Shown here piece by piece: positions 7,797 to 15,569 of a stretch of DNA of 17,752 nucleotides. This DNA comes from CAMCSH01 sp043748535. Lineage in GTDB: Bacteria > Verrucomicrobiota > Lentisphaeria > Lentisphaerales > Lentisphaeraceae. The first letter of the stretch is position 1, and the number at the start of each line of letters is the position of its first letter. The DNA lies in the NCBI GenBank assembly GCA_043748535.1, contig JAYTMY010000179.1:1-17752 (forward strand), in the 5' to 3' direction. The position numbers were made by a program, and so were the translations under genes. The notes under the pieces are model-generated. The model was not told where the DNA came from, did not search any database, and saw nothing but the letters and a program-made list of their open reading frames with translations.

Positions 7797-8237
7797 ATGG
7801 ATCGTCAATTAGTCATCGACAGTTTCAAAACCTGGCTTCGCACCCATGGCCTCAAATACACTCGCGAACGCGAAGCCATCCTCAGTGAAGTCGTGGCTCG
7901 CAGCGGCCACTTCGATGCCGAAGAATTCGCCGCCCACATGCGCTCTACCGGCCTGAAGTGCTCGCGCGCCACGGTCTACCGCACCTTGGACATCCTTGAT
8001 GAACTCGGCGTCGTCCACAAGTCGACGCTCGGCCATAAGCACCAGCATTACGAGAGCATGGTGGATCGTCCTCACCATGACCACCTCATCTGCCTCGGCT
8101 GCGACCAGGTGGTTGAGTTCGTCGACGACAACATCGAGCGCCTGCAGATCGAAGCCTGCCAACGTCTCGGCTTCACCATCAGCCGCCACTCGCTACAGAT
8201 TTTCGGTCATTGCCCCGAGTGCCAGAAAAAAACCTGA
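7797..8237 (+). CDS. fur: Ferric uptake regulator (Fur family)
   Basis: A 146-residue cytoplasmic metal-sensing repressor. The N-terminal winged helix (about 1-83) contains the recognition helix SRATVYRTLDIL (56-67). The C-terminal dimerisation domain begins with the metal-binding HHDH motif (93-96) followed by CLGC (Cys99, Cys102) and CPEC (Cys139, Cys142), the two pairs that hold a structural zinc. The order HHDHLIC...EF.DD.IE and the Q.F.GHC ending fit Fur better than Zur or PerR, but sensing specificity within the family cannot be settled by eye. Fur with Fe(II) normally represses iron uptake genes. No iron transport gene is in the window, and I found no convincing Fur box upstream of it. 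It follows bamA in the same direction across a hairpin and converges with sbcC. Confidence 0.93.
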   Translation: MDRQLVIDSFKTWLRTHGLKYTREREAILSEVVARSGHFDAEEFAAHMRSTGLKCSRATVYRTLDILDELGVVHKSTLGHKHQHYESMVDRPHHDHLICLGCDQVVEFVDDNIERLQIEACQRLGFTISRHSLQIFGHCPECQKKT

Positions 8238-8257
8238 TGCCAAACTCAGTCCATGGA

Positions 8258-8287
8258 TGAACCTAAAAACCGCAGCAGCGACATGGA
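8258..8287 (+). repeat. Repeat copy A (left, + orientation)
   Basis: The 30-base unit begins TGAACCTAAAAACCGCAG, 20 bases after the fur stop. Read from the ATG at 8253, this copy encodes a 14-codon peptide ending in TGA that resembles the tail of SbcC (EPKN, SSDME), because both come from the same repeat. Confidence 0.85.
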
Positions 8288-8431
8288 ATCTAGTTGAAAG
8301 ATTGAAACGCAAGTGCATGAACAACAGCAATAAGAGACGATTCTAAGAGCAAGTTTCAGAGGCGGCGCAGATGACTGCAGAACCTTTGCTGCATTGTCGT
8401 TAGTTGTAGCTGTTGCAGCTAATCCTTGCAA

Positions 8432-8449
8432 CTGCGGTTTTTAGGTTCA
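8432..8449 (-). repeat. Repeat copy B (partial, - orientation)
   Basis: Exact 18-base match on the - strand to the first 18 bases of copy A. It overlaps the sbcC stop codon (8447-8449): the TGA that opens this repeat unit is the sbcC stop. Confidence 0.85.
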
Positions 8450-11400
8450 ACCCGGCTCCATGTCGCTGCTGTGGTTTTTAGGTTCAGATGGGCTGCCACT
8501 TGCGACATAGCTCATTCCTTTGCCTTTGCCTTCGGTCTGAAGGAGGCCTTTTTCGACCAGTTCCTTGAGGATTTTGCTGGCTTGAGCGGGACTCAGTTCC
8601 AGCTTTTCCTGGAGCAGGGAGCTTTTCAGGCGTGTATGCTCAAGTAGAAGGGCCAAGGCTCGGGCATGAGTGTCTGCGCCGAGAGGGGCGGCACGCAGAA
8701 GCGAGGGCGCTGCTGCGGCGGTCAGGACGACGCCGGGGCCGCTGATCTCGGAGCGGCCACGACCCACCGGGCTGATTTTGATCTGGACATGAAGGACTTC
8801 CTTCAGTCCGTCGATATGAGAGATCAGGCCGATGAGTTTACCCGTGTGCTGCTGAAGGTGGGCCAGGGCTTCCAGTGCCTGCTGCAGTGAATCGCCGTCG
8901 AGAGTGCCGAAGCCTTCGTCGAGGAAGAGACAGCCCAGCTCGATCTGGCGGCTGGCCATGTCGGAGAGCCCAAGGGCGAGAGAGAGGGAGACGAGGAAGG
9001 ATTCGCCGCCGGAGAGATTGGCGATGGGGCGGATGGCATCGGCGTGATGGGTGTCGATGATCCGGATGAGCTCGTTTTCACGGCTCAGTTGGTAGCGCGG
9101 ACGGAGGCGCAGCAGGTGCTGGTTGGCGAGGCCGAGGAGACGTTCGAGAGTGAGGCCTTGGGCAAAGCGTTTCAGGCCATCCTTGCTGTCGATGCAGCTC
9201 TTGGTCAAATCCCAGGGGAGCAGATCGGCGGCGGCGGCCTGCCGTTGCGCCAAGAGGCTGCCGTGGCGGACCCGGGCGAGCTCATCCGCGGCAAGTTTTT
9301 CGCGGTCGGCACCTTTCTTTTGCTGTTCCTCGGCAATGCTTTCCCGGAGGGACTGAAGGGCGCGGGCGAGCTCTTCGGCGCTGCGTTCCGGCCAAGTTTC
9401 CAGCCGTAACTCCTCCAACCGTAGCTGCGTCACCTCGCGAAGGCTGCGGGCCTTGGCGTGAGCTTCGGCGGCGTCTTTGAGGCGCGACAGGGCTTCCTGG
9501 CCTTGTGCTGGGGGGATTTGGACGGCAAGGCGGGCCACGTCATCGGCGAAGCCGGCGGCGGCGAGGTTTTGGCGCCATTGTTCTTCCTGGGCCAGCTGGG
9601 CATTCTTGCCGTCCTCGAAGGCGAGTTGCAGCTCATCGCGGCGCTGGGTGGCGAGTCCGGCGGCGGTGACGGCTGAGCTGTGGCTGGTCGAGGCGTCGCG
9701 CAGGCTCTTCTCCGCCATTTCCAAGTCGGTGTCGAGGCTGATTTGTGCGGCGTCGGGCTCTTTGTTGCCGAAGCGAGCCAAGCGGCTTTGGCGGAGGCTT
9801 TCTTGGGCTTCTTGGGCGGTGTTGAGAGCGGCTGCGGCTGACTGGAGTTCGGCCTCGCTATTCGCGAGGCGAGTGCTGGCTTGGCAGAGCTGTTCCGTCG
9901 CGGTGGCAAGCTGCAAGGCGAGGGCCTGCAGACTTTGGGTTTTGCGTTGCCAATTTTGGGCCCGCGCTTGCAGTTGCGGCAGCACTTCGAGGCTGAGCGA
10001 GGCGGGGCTGATGTCAACAAAGGGAACGAGGGCGGCGACGAGCTCCAGTTCTTGCGTTTCACGGCCAAGGACCTTGCCCGTCAGGTCGTTTTGCGCCTGC
10101 CGCAAAAGCAGCTCGGTTTGCTGCACTTGGCTGTCGGCCTGTCTGAGTCCTTCCTCCAGGCGCTGAAGCTCGCTGAGTGAAGCCTCGACCTTGGGACGCA
10201 GGATCTCGACCTCGCGCCGCAGGTCGACTTGGCTTTGCAGGGCGGCTGCGACAGGGTGGATCGCTTCTTCGCAGGGGCCTAGCTGCACCAGCAATCCCGC
10301 GAGATCCTGCAGGGGCAGACGGGCTAGCTGATTTTCGATGGCCGTACGCCGTTCGTTTTTGAGGGATTCTTCCGTCGTGGCGCTGGTGTGCTGAAGCGTG
10401 AGCACTTCGAGCTTCTGGCTTTCGGCCTTGTGCTCGGCCTTGACACGGCGCAGGGTGTCGGCTTCAGGTGCGGCGGGGAGATGTTGAGCATAGGGATGTT
10501 CTTCGGCGCCGCAGAGGGGGCAAGGCTGGCCGCTTAAGAGGGCCTGACGTTGGATTTCGAGGCTGGCGATGCGATCGAGGAGGCGGCGGCGTTCCTGTTC
10601 CTTCTCGATGGCGGCGAATTTGTCGGCCACCAGGTTTTTCTGGATCGGCAAAGCGTCGGTGAGGCCAGCGAGCTTCAGGCGGAGCTCGACGAGAGGCTGG
10701 TCGAGAGCGGTCTTTTCCTGGTCGCAGTCTTGACGTTGACGGGCCAGGGTCACTTGTTGCTGGAAATCGGCGAGCCTCTGGCGTAGTTGGCGCAGCTCGT
10801 CGTTCAGGGCTTCTTCCGTCTGCTTGGCGCTGAGCGCGAAACGGGCTGCTTCTTTAAGCTTGAGAGCCTCTTGAGGCGCGTGTAATTCCAGACGTTTTTT
10901 GTCGGTCTCTGTGCTCAGCTTTGTCTGTTTCAGACTCGCCTGATCGAAGGCTTTTTTCGCGGTTTCGGCGGTCTTTTCGGCGGCTTGCTTGAGGTCGAGC
11001 TGAGCCTTCCAGGCCTGGAGCTGCTGGTTGAGCAGGGGCAAAAGAGATGCGAGCCCGGCATCGACGGCGTGATTTTTCAGATGCAGCGTCGTTTGCTGCT
11101 CTTCGCCGACGAGGAGTTCATGATTTTTCTGCTGTTTGGACAAGTCTTCTTGGGCGAGTTTTTTCGCTTGATCTGCCGCGCTCATTTTGCCTGCCAGATC
11201 GCCGGCGATGCCGGCGGCGAGGGCTTCCTCCTGGAGGCTTTCGCGCAGTTGTTGCAGGGCTAGGCGATCGGCCTGCCATTGCAGCTTCCTGAGGGCGCCT
11301 GCTGCTTCCGTGTTGCGCAAGGTCTCCGTTGCCTTGAGAAGCGCGTTTGCGGCATCGCTGGCCGCCAGTTCGGCCTGGTTTTTTTGGACCAGGAGTTTCT

Positions 11401-12316
11401 GGCTTTCCGCCTGCTGCTGATGAAAAATCTGGGCGGCGAGATCGAGCTGGCGGGAGGCGGCATCCTGGAGCAGGATCGGCGTCAGTTCGGCGGATAAGTC
11501 GGCTGCGCTTTGACGGGCGGCGAGGACGGCATTTTCCTGGTGGCTGAAGTCCGCCTCGTGTGCGGCGATCTGTTGCCGCCAGCTCTGGTGCTTGCCGAGC
11601 GACTTGAGTTCCTTCTCCAGCTCATCGAGACGAATCTGCTGTTGCTCGAGAGCGGCGGCGAGCTCGGAACGCTGCTCGTCGCTGAGGCTGATGTGATTGC
11701 CGAGGAGAGTGTCGAAGTGCTCAAGCTCTTGGCGTTTTTCGGCGGTGATGGCGTGGATCTCCTCGCCGATCTGCTGATAGATTTCAGTGCCGGTCATTTT
11801 CTCCAGCAAGTCGGCCTGTTCTGCCGGGGAGGCCTTGAGGAAAGCGGCGAAGTTGCCTTGGGCGAGGAGGATGGCGCGCGTGAACTGCTCGAAGTCGAGC
11901 CCGAGGATTTCCTCGATTTGGATCTTGGTGTCGCGCGCTTTTTCGCTGCGGATGCGGCCGTTTTCGCTGAGGGTCCAGGATGCGTCCTGGAGGGCTCCTT
12001 CAGCGTGAGAGCGGGCCCGGCTTTGGGCGAAGCGGGCGGTGAGGATGCGCCCCTTGGCCGCGAAGGTGAGTTCGGAGAAGCAGTCGCCGGTGCCGCGGCT
12101 CATCATCTCGTTCGAGGTCTTGGTAATCTCCTTGAGACGCGGGCTGGCTTTGTAGAGGGCTAGGCAGATGGCGTCGAGCAGGGTGGATTTCCCGGCGCCG
12201 GTGGGCCCGGAAATGGCGAAAATGCCCTCGTTCCGATAGGCAGGTTCATCGAAATCGATGCTCCAAGTGCCGACCAGGGAGTTGAGGTTCTTGAAGCTGA
12301 GTTTGAGCAGTCGCAT
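8447..12316 (-). CDS. sbcC: Exonuclease subunit SbcC (Rad50-like ATPase) with C-terminal winged-helix extension
   Basis: A 1289-residue SMC-like ATPase that with SbcD forms the SbcCD nuclease, which opens hairpins and processes DNA ends. The Walker A motif GPTGAGKST is at 37-45. Long coiled coils rich in Gln, Ala and Leu flank the zinc hook CPLC (Cys599, Cys602). The ABC signature LSGGES is at about 1101-1106 and the Walker B LFLDE ends near 1134, then the D-loop and LISH switch. E. coli SbcC has 1048 residues and ends soon after this point. Here about 110 residues continue, with an Ala/Pro linker and a segment at about 1214-1272 shaped like a winged helix (helix, LQEKLELSPAQASKILKELVEKGLL, then a Gly/Lys wing). 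The last 13 or so residues come from a repeat. The start is 12 bases after the sbcD stop with a weak ribosome site, suggesting translational coupling. Confidence 0.96.
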   Translation of the reverse strand: MRLLKLSFKNLNSLVGTWSIDFDEPAYRNEGIFAISGPTGAGKSTLLDAICLALYKASPRLKEITKTSNEMMSRGTGDCFSELTFAAKGRILTARFAQSRARSHAEGALQDASWTLSENGRIRSEKARDTKIQIEEILGLDFEQFTRAILLAQGNFAAFLKASPAEQADLLEKMTGTEIYQQIGEEIHAITAEKRQELEHFDTLLGNHISLSDEQRSELAAALEQQQIRLDELEKELKSLGKHQSWRQQIAAHEADFSHQENAVLAARQSAADLSAELTPILLQDAASRQLDLAAQIFHQQQAESQKLLVQKNQAELAASDAANALLKATETLRNTEAAGALRKLQWQADRLALQQLRESLQEEALAAGIAGDLAGKMSAADQAKKLAQEDLSKQQKNHELLVGEEQQTTLHLKNHAVDAGLASLLPLLNQQLQAWKAQLDLKQAAEKTAETAKKAFDQASLKQTKLSTETDKKRLELHAPQEALKLKEAARFALSAKQTEEALNDELRQLRQRLADFQQQVTLARQRQDCDQEKTALDQPLVELRLKLAGLTDALPIQKNLVADKFAAIEKEQERRRLLDRIASLEIQRQALLSGQPCPLCGAEEHPYAQHLPAAPEADTLRRVKAEHKAESQKLEVLTLQHTSATTEESLKNERRTAIENQLARLPLQDLAGLLVQLGPCEEAIHPVAAALQSQVDLRREVEILRPKVEASLSELQRLEEGLRQADSQVQQTELLLRQAQNDLTGKVLGRETQELELVAALVPFVDISPASLSLEVLPQLQARAQNWQRKTQSLQALALQLATATEQLCQASTRLANSEAELQSAAAALNTAQEAQESLRQSRLARFGNKEPDAAQISLDTDLEMAEKSLRDASTSHSSAVTAAGLATQRRDELQLAFEDGKNAQLAQEEQWRQNLAAAGFADDVARLAVQIPPAQGQEALSRLKDAAEAHAKARSLREVTQLRLEELRLETWPERSAEELARALQSLRESIAEEQQKKGADREKLAADELARVRHGSLLAQRQAAAADLLPWDLTKSCIDSKDGLKRFAQGLTLERLLGLANQHLLRLRPRYQLSRENELIRIIDTHHADAIRPIANLSGGESFLVSLSLALGLSDMASRQIELGCLFLDEGFGTLDGDSLQQALEALAHLQQHTGKLIGLISHIDGLKEVLHVQIKISPVGRGRSEISGPGVVLTAAAAPSLLRAAPLGADTHARALALLLEHTRLKSSLLQEKLELSPAQASKILKELVEKGLLQTEGKGKGMSYVASGSPSEPKNHSSDMEPG
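8457..8486 (-). repeat. Repeat copy C (right, - orientation, inside sbcC)
   Basis: Matches copy A at 29 of 30 bases on the opposite strand. It encodes the penultimate residues of SbcC (EPKNHSSDME), so the gene's end seems to have been supplied by repeat sequence. Confidence 0.85.
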
Positions 12317-12328
12317 GATGTCGCGGCC

Positions 12329-13579
12329 TTACTGATGCTGGTCGCGTTGCGCGAGTCGCTGGACGGCGGTGTCGAAGCAATGGCGCAGGAGGGGGCGTTG
12401 TGCGGCGGCGATCTGTTTGCGCTCGAGTAGCATGTCGAAGATTTCGGGCGGCTGCAGTTCTTTCAGATCGGGCCCTTGGCCGCTCATCGAAGGCGTCAGT
12501 GGCGCCCCGTCTTCCGTGCTCAGCGCTTGCTGGTAGTGCAGGCAGAGGAGGGGGCTGCCGTGGAGCAGCGAATCGATGCGATTTTCGAGGTCGACGAGAC
12601 GCGTGCTCGAGTAGACGGTGATTTCCAGCCACAACGGGGTCGTGTCGGAGCTGAGAGAGCTCTTCAGGGCCGCGACATCGCGGCAGATGGCGTCCCAATC
12701 GCCGCGCAAGCGACTCAGGAGTCGGAAGGATGGGATGTTGATGTCTCGCATCCGGCGCTCGCCGTTTTCCCAGCTCACTTCGACCAGGCGTTTCTGCTGG
12801 CCGGCTTCGGCGAAGCTCATCGGCAGGGGCGAGCCGCTGTAGCAGAAATGCGCCTGGCCGACGGCCTGGGGCTTGTGGATGTGGCCGAGGGCGAGGTAGT
12901 CGACGCCGTCTGGAACGAGGCTCATCGGCGCCGATTCGAGCTTGCCGATGTAGGTCTTGCGTTCCGATCCGTCGGCGTCCAATTCTGGCTTGCCGAGGCT
13001 GAGGTGAGCCGTCAGGATGATCGGTTCGGTTCCCTGTCGGGCGGCTTGTGCCAGGTTAAAGACCTCGGTGAAATAGCGGCGCAGTCCCGCACGGATATTG
13101 CGATCGATCTCCTCGCTGCTCTCGCCGGCTTGCGATTGGCGCAAATCCCGTTCGCGCAGGAAAGGAATGGCGCCGATGATCAAGCCGATCTCATCGCGGC
13201 TGGGAAGGCGGAGGATGAGCGGCGACTTGTCGGCATCGAAGGCTGGGCCGGCGCCGATGACATGGACTTGCAAGCGTCGCAGCAAGGCGGAGGGGGCGCT
13301 GAGCAGGGAAGGGGAGTCATGGTTGCCGGCGACGATCACCACCGAGCCGCAGGACTGATCTTCGGCGAGATCGCCGAGGAAGTCGTAATACTGCTGCTGC
13401 GCCGCGGCACCGGGGAGGGATGAATCGAAGATGTCCCCGGCGATGACCAAGGCGTCCGGCCGTTGGGCCGCGAGGGTGCTGCGCAGCCAGGCGAGGAAGT
13501 GCGCGTGATCCTGGTGACGCGATTGATCGTGCAGGCGTGCTCCGAGGTGCCAGTCGGAGCTGTGGATAATTTTGGGCAT
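12329..13579 (-). CDS. sbcD: Exonuclease subunit SbcD (Mre11-like)
   Basis: A 416-residue nuclease subunit of SbcCD, near the usual family length. The metallophosphoesterase motifs that bind two manganese ions are intact: SDWHLG (Asp9, His11), GDIFD (48-52), GNHDS (85-89), AHLSLG, and GHIHKPQ. The C-terminal third, which caps the nuclease and contacts SbcC, is less conserved. An AAGGA ribosome site lies 7 bases before the ATG. It is the first gene of a two-gene operon with sbcC and is transcribed divergently from the phosphatase gene at 13782, with 202 bases between. I saw no LexA-type box upstream. Confidence 0.96.
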   Translation of the reverse strand: MPKIIHSSDWHLGARLHDQSRHQDHAHFLAWLRSTLAAQRPDALVIAGDIFDSSLPGAAAQQQYYDFLGDLAEDQSCGSVVIVAGNHDSPSLLSAPSALLRRLQVHVIGAGPAFDADKSPLILRLPSRDEIGLIIGAIPFLRERDLRQSQAGESSEEIDRNIRAGLRRYFTEVFNLAQAARQGTEPIILTAHLSLGKPELDADGSERKTYIGKLESAPMSLVPDGVDYLALGHIHKPQAVGQAHFCYSGSPLPMSFAEAGQQKRLVEVSWENGERRMRDINIPSFRLLSRLRGDWDAICRDVAALKSSLSSDTTPLWLEITVYSSTRLVDLENRIDSLLHGSPLLCLHYQQALSTEDGAPLTPSMSGQGPDLKELQPPEIFDMLLERKQIAAAQRPLLRHCFDTAVQRLAQRDQHQ

Positions 13580-13658
13580 GGCGGATTCCTTGGCGATGGA
13601 CGCGGCATTAAAGAGAGCGGGGGACGTGTTCAGTTTGTACTATCGGCCTAGTGGCGAG

Positions 13659-13672
13659 TGCAGTCCACTGCA
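13659..13672. promoter_or_regulatory. 14-base inverted repeat between divergent sbcD and phosphatase genes
   Basis: TGCAGT and ACTGCA are separated by two bases (13665-13666). It lies in the 202-base divergent intergenic region, 79 bases upstream of sbcD and 109 bases upstream of the other start. It could be an operator, but a 6-base arm is short enough to occur by chance. Confidence 0.3.
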
Positions 13673-13781
13673 ACTAGCTCCATCCTTGATTATTCCAAGT
13701 CCTGGTTTTCTCAGGAGGCCAATTGTGTTGGCGACGCTATTTTGGCCTTCACTTTTCCAATGCCCAAAACCGAGGTTTCCC

Positions 13782-14594
13782 ATGCTTCCCGATGCCGCTT
13801 TGATGCAACAAGTTCTTCACGCCCTCCGGCCCGCCGGGGAATACCAGCTGAGTCACTTTCGCAAGCTCGGAGGGGGTCGCGAAAAAGGTCCCTATGACTT
13901 GGTTTCCGAAGTCGATTGCAATACCGAAGAGATGCTCCGTGCCGCTTTGCTTAAGGCCCTGCCGGGTTCGTCTTTCTGGGGTGAGGAAAGTGGCCGCGAA
14001 ACCGCGGCGGAATGCGAGTGGGTGGTCGATCCTCTCGACGGCACCACCAACTACCTCAACGGCCTCGATCAATTCTCGATCAGCATTGCCCTTCTTTATC
14101 AAGGACGTCCCGTACTTGGCGTCGTGCATCGTCCTGCTTCCGGCGAAACCTTTTCTGCCCGTCGCGGCGGCGGACTCTTGTACAACGGCTCGCCCTTGCT
14201 GCCGCCGAGCTGGGAGCCCCCCGCCTTGCGTCAGGCCTTGATCGGCACAGGCTTCCCCTATCGATCGGTCGATCTGCAACCCGCCTTCTTCCGCACCGCC
14301 GCGGCCTTGATGGGAAACAGCCGAGATATCCGTCGCATGGGATCGGCTGCCCTCGATCTTTCCTATGTCGCCGCCGGCTGGCTGCAAGGTTTTTGGGAAT
14401 CGGATCTGCAGCCTTACGATGTCGCCGCCACCTTGCTTTTCCTCGAGGAAAGCGGCTGTCGCGTCAGTGATGGCCTTGGCGCTCCCTATCGCATCGGCGA
14501 GTCGCGTCTCATGGTCGCAGCCCGGCCGCAAATCTTTGACGAATTTTTGAACTTGGTGTCGAGCGGCTATCGCGACGCAGCTCCTGGCGGCTGA
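13782..14594 (+). CDS. Inositol-monophosphatase-family phosphatase
   Basis: A 270-residue Mg2+-dependent phosphatase, the usual length for the family. Metal-binding motifs are present in order: GEES (67-70), DPLDGTTNYLNG (83-94), and the C-terminal WESDLQPYD with Asp213. Family members dephosphorylate inositol-1-phosphate, histidinol phosphate (HisN type), PAP (CysQ type) or sugar bisphosphates; the sequence does not tell which. I chose ATG 13782 because GAGG lies 6 bases upstream and the family fold starts here. The frame stays open back to 13572, but that extra 70 residues is non-conserved low-quality sequence over the intergenic region. The N-terminal half is a little short of the helix usually preceding GEES but complete. 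The GH16 gene follows after 53 bases and could be co-transcribed, with no obvious metabolic link. Confidence 0.92.
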   Translation: MLPDAALMQQVLHALRPAGEYQLSHFRKLGGGREKGPYDLVSEVDCNTEEMLRAALLKALPGSSFWGEESGRETAAECEWVVDPLDGTTNYLNGLDQFSISIALLYQGRPVLGVVHRPASGETFSARRGGGLLYNGSPLLPPSWEPPALRQALIGTGFPYRSVDLQPAFFRTAAALMGNSRDIRRMGSAALDLSYVAAGWLQGFWESDLQPYDVAATLLFLEESGCRVSDGLGAPYRIGESRLMVAARPQIFDEFLNLVSSGYRDAAPGG

Positions 14595-14647
14595 AGTCTT
14601 TTATTTCGAGAGCCACGCACAGTAAAAATTACTCTAGGAGAATTCCC

Positions 14648-15499
14648 ATGTTGAGTCTAATTCTATCTGTTTTTGCCCTCGCCGCAGAAAAACCGGTCGA
14701 GCCTCCCGCCGCGCCGACGGCATGGAAGCTGGTCTGGCAGGAGGAGTTCGATCAAGGCACGGCTCCCGATCCGAAGATCTGGAAGCATGAAAATGGCTAT
14801 GTCCGCAATCATGAAAGCCAGTACTACACCCATGAACGGCCGGAAAACTGCCGCATCGAAAAGGGTTGTTTGATCCTCGAAGGACGCAAGGAATCGATCC
14901 CCAACGCCGAGTTCAAAGCCGGTAGCGGCGACTGGAGATACAAGGACGAAAAGACCGCGTATACCTCGGCCAGCATCACCACCCAGGGAACCAAGGATTT
15001 TCTCTACGGCAAGATCGAAGTGCGGGCCCGTCTGCCTTCGGGTCAAGGCGTCTGGCCCGCCATCTGGATGCTCGGCACTAACTTTACCAAAGTAGGTTGG
15101 CCCGCTTGCGGCGAGATCGACATCATGGAATTCATCGGCAAAAACCCGCGCACCATCTACGGCACGCTGCACTTCACGTCCGCCACTGGGCACGCTTCCA
15201 ATACCAAATGGCACGCTTCCATCGGCGGTAAAGTCGAACTCGATAAGCTCAGTACCGACTTCCATCTCTACACCATCGAATGGGATGCCGACAAGATCGA
15301 CCTCTTCGTCGACGGCAAGAAATATCGCAGCGTCGATCAAAAGTTGACCCAGAGCCCGGATGGCAACATGCCCTTCCGCAAGCCGCACTACCTTCTCCTT
15401 AACCTCGCTCTCGGCGGGGAATGGGGCGGACCAGTGAAAGATGCGGTTCTGCCGGCTCGTTTTGAAGTCGATTACGTGCGCTACTACCAGAAGCCCTGA
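14648..15499 (+). CDS. Secreted glycoside hydrolase family 16 beta-glucanase
   Basis: A 283-residue enzyme. A short hydrophobic N-terminus (about 1-13, ending near Ala-Ala-Glu) fits a signal peptide, so export is likely. The GH16 fold follows: W.LVWQEEFD at about 26-35, NHESQYYT at 54-61, YGKIEVRARLPSGQGVWPAIWML at 120-142, and the catalytic GEIDIMEF at 155-162, with Glu156 as nucleophile and Glu161 as acid/base. The ending FEVDYVRYYQ is typical. The pattern resembles laminarinase-like beta-1,3-glucanases or related beta-1,3-1,4-glucanases (retaining endo-hydrolases), but the substrate cannot be fixed by eye. An AGGAG site lies 7 bases before the ATG. No binding module is attached. The gene ends at a strong bidirectional terminator shared with glgE. 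Confidence 0.94.
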   Translation: MLSLILSVFALAAEKPVEPPAAPTAWKLVWQEEFDQGTAPDPKIWKHENGYVRNHESQYYTHERPENCRIEKGCLILEGRKESIPNAEFKAGSGDWRYKDEKTAYTSASITTQGTKDFLYGKIEVRARLPSGQGVWPAIWMLGTNFTKVGWPACGEIDIMEFIGKNPRTIYGTLHFTSATGHASNTKWHASIGGKVELDKLSTDFHLYTIEWDADKIDLFVDGKKYRSVDQKLTQSPDGNMPFRKPHYLLLNLALGGEWGGPVKDAVLPARFEVDYVRYYQKP

Positions 15500-15514
15500 G
15501 CATTTCTTCACTGC

Positions 15515-15557
15515 AAAAATCAGAGCCGCCGGAGTTCTCCGGCGGCTCTGGATTTTT
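15515..15557. terminator. Bidirectional Rho-independent terminator between GH16 and glgE
   Basis: AGAGCCGCCGGA (15522-15533) pairs perfectly with 15538-15549 around a 4-base GTTC loop. Flanking AAAAATC (15515-15521) and GATTTTT (15551-15557) extend the stem past one unpaired G and give a T-run on either strand, fitting the two genes that converge here. Confidence 0.95.
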
Positions 15558-15569
15558 CGGATTCCGGCC

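Larger units (their letters stand above)
8258..8486. repeat. 229-base element bounded by 30-base inverted repeats between fur and sbcC
   Basis: The ends 8258-8287 and 8457-8486 are inverted copies matching at 29 of 30 bases; extending inward to 40 bases (8258-8297, 8447-8486) leaves 35 of 40 matches. An 18-base part of the same repeat occurs a third time at 8432-8449. The interior has no gene; it contains a small hairpin (8407-8412 with 8416-8421). No clear target duplication flanks the ends. It may be a MITE-like or REP-like dispersed element without its own transposase. The right end lies inside the 3' end of sbcC. Confidence 0.75.

Noticed and set aside
8246..8431. 61-codon open frame on the - strand in the fur-sbcC gap
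   Set aside because: It spans repeat sequence, has a Cys-rich run without a known pattern and no ribosome site; best explained as translation of the repeat element.
8258..8486. Integron attC site suggested by GTTGAAC/GTTCAAC core-like heptamers
   Set aside because: The heptamers occur, but the bulged two-arm layout of an attC site is not there and no integrase or cassette is nearby. A repeated-unit element explains the sequence better.
12476..13423. 315-codon open frame on the + strand opposite sbcD
   Set aside because: Shadow frame with no motif; sbcD on the - strand has all five nuclease motifs.
13572..13781. N-terminal extension of the inositol-phosphatase gene back to 13572
   Set aside because: The added 70 residues do not resemble the family, and a GAGG ribosome site is well placed for the ATG at 13782.
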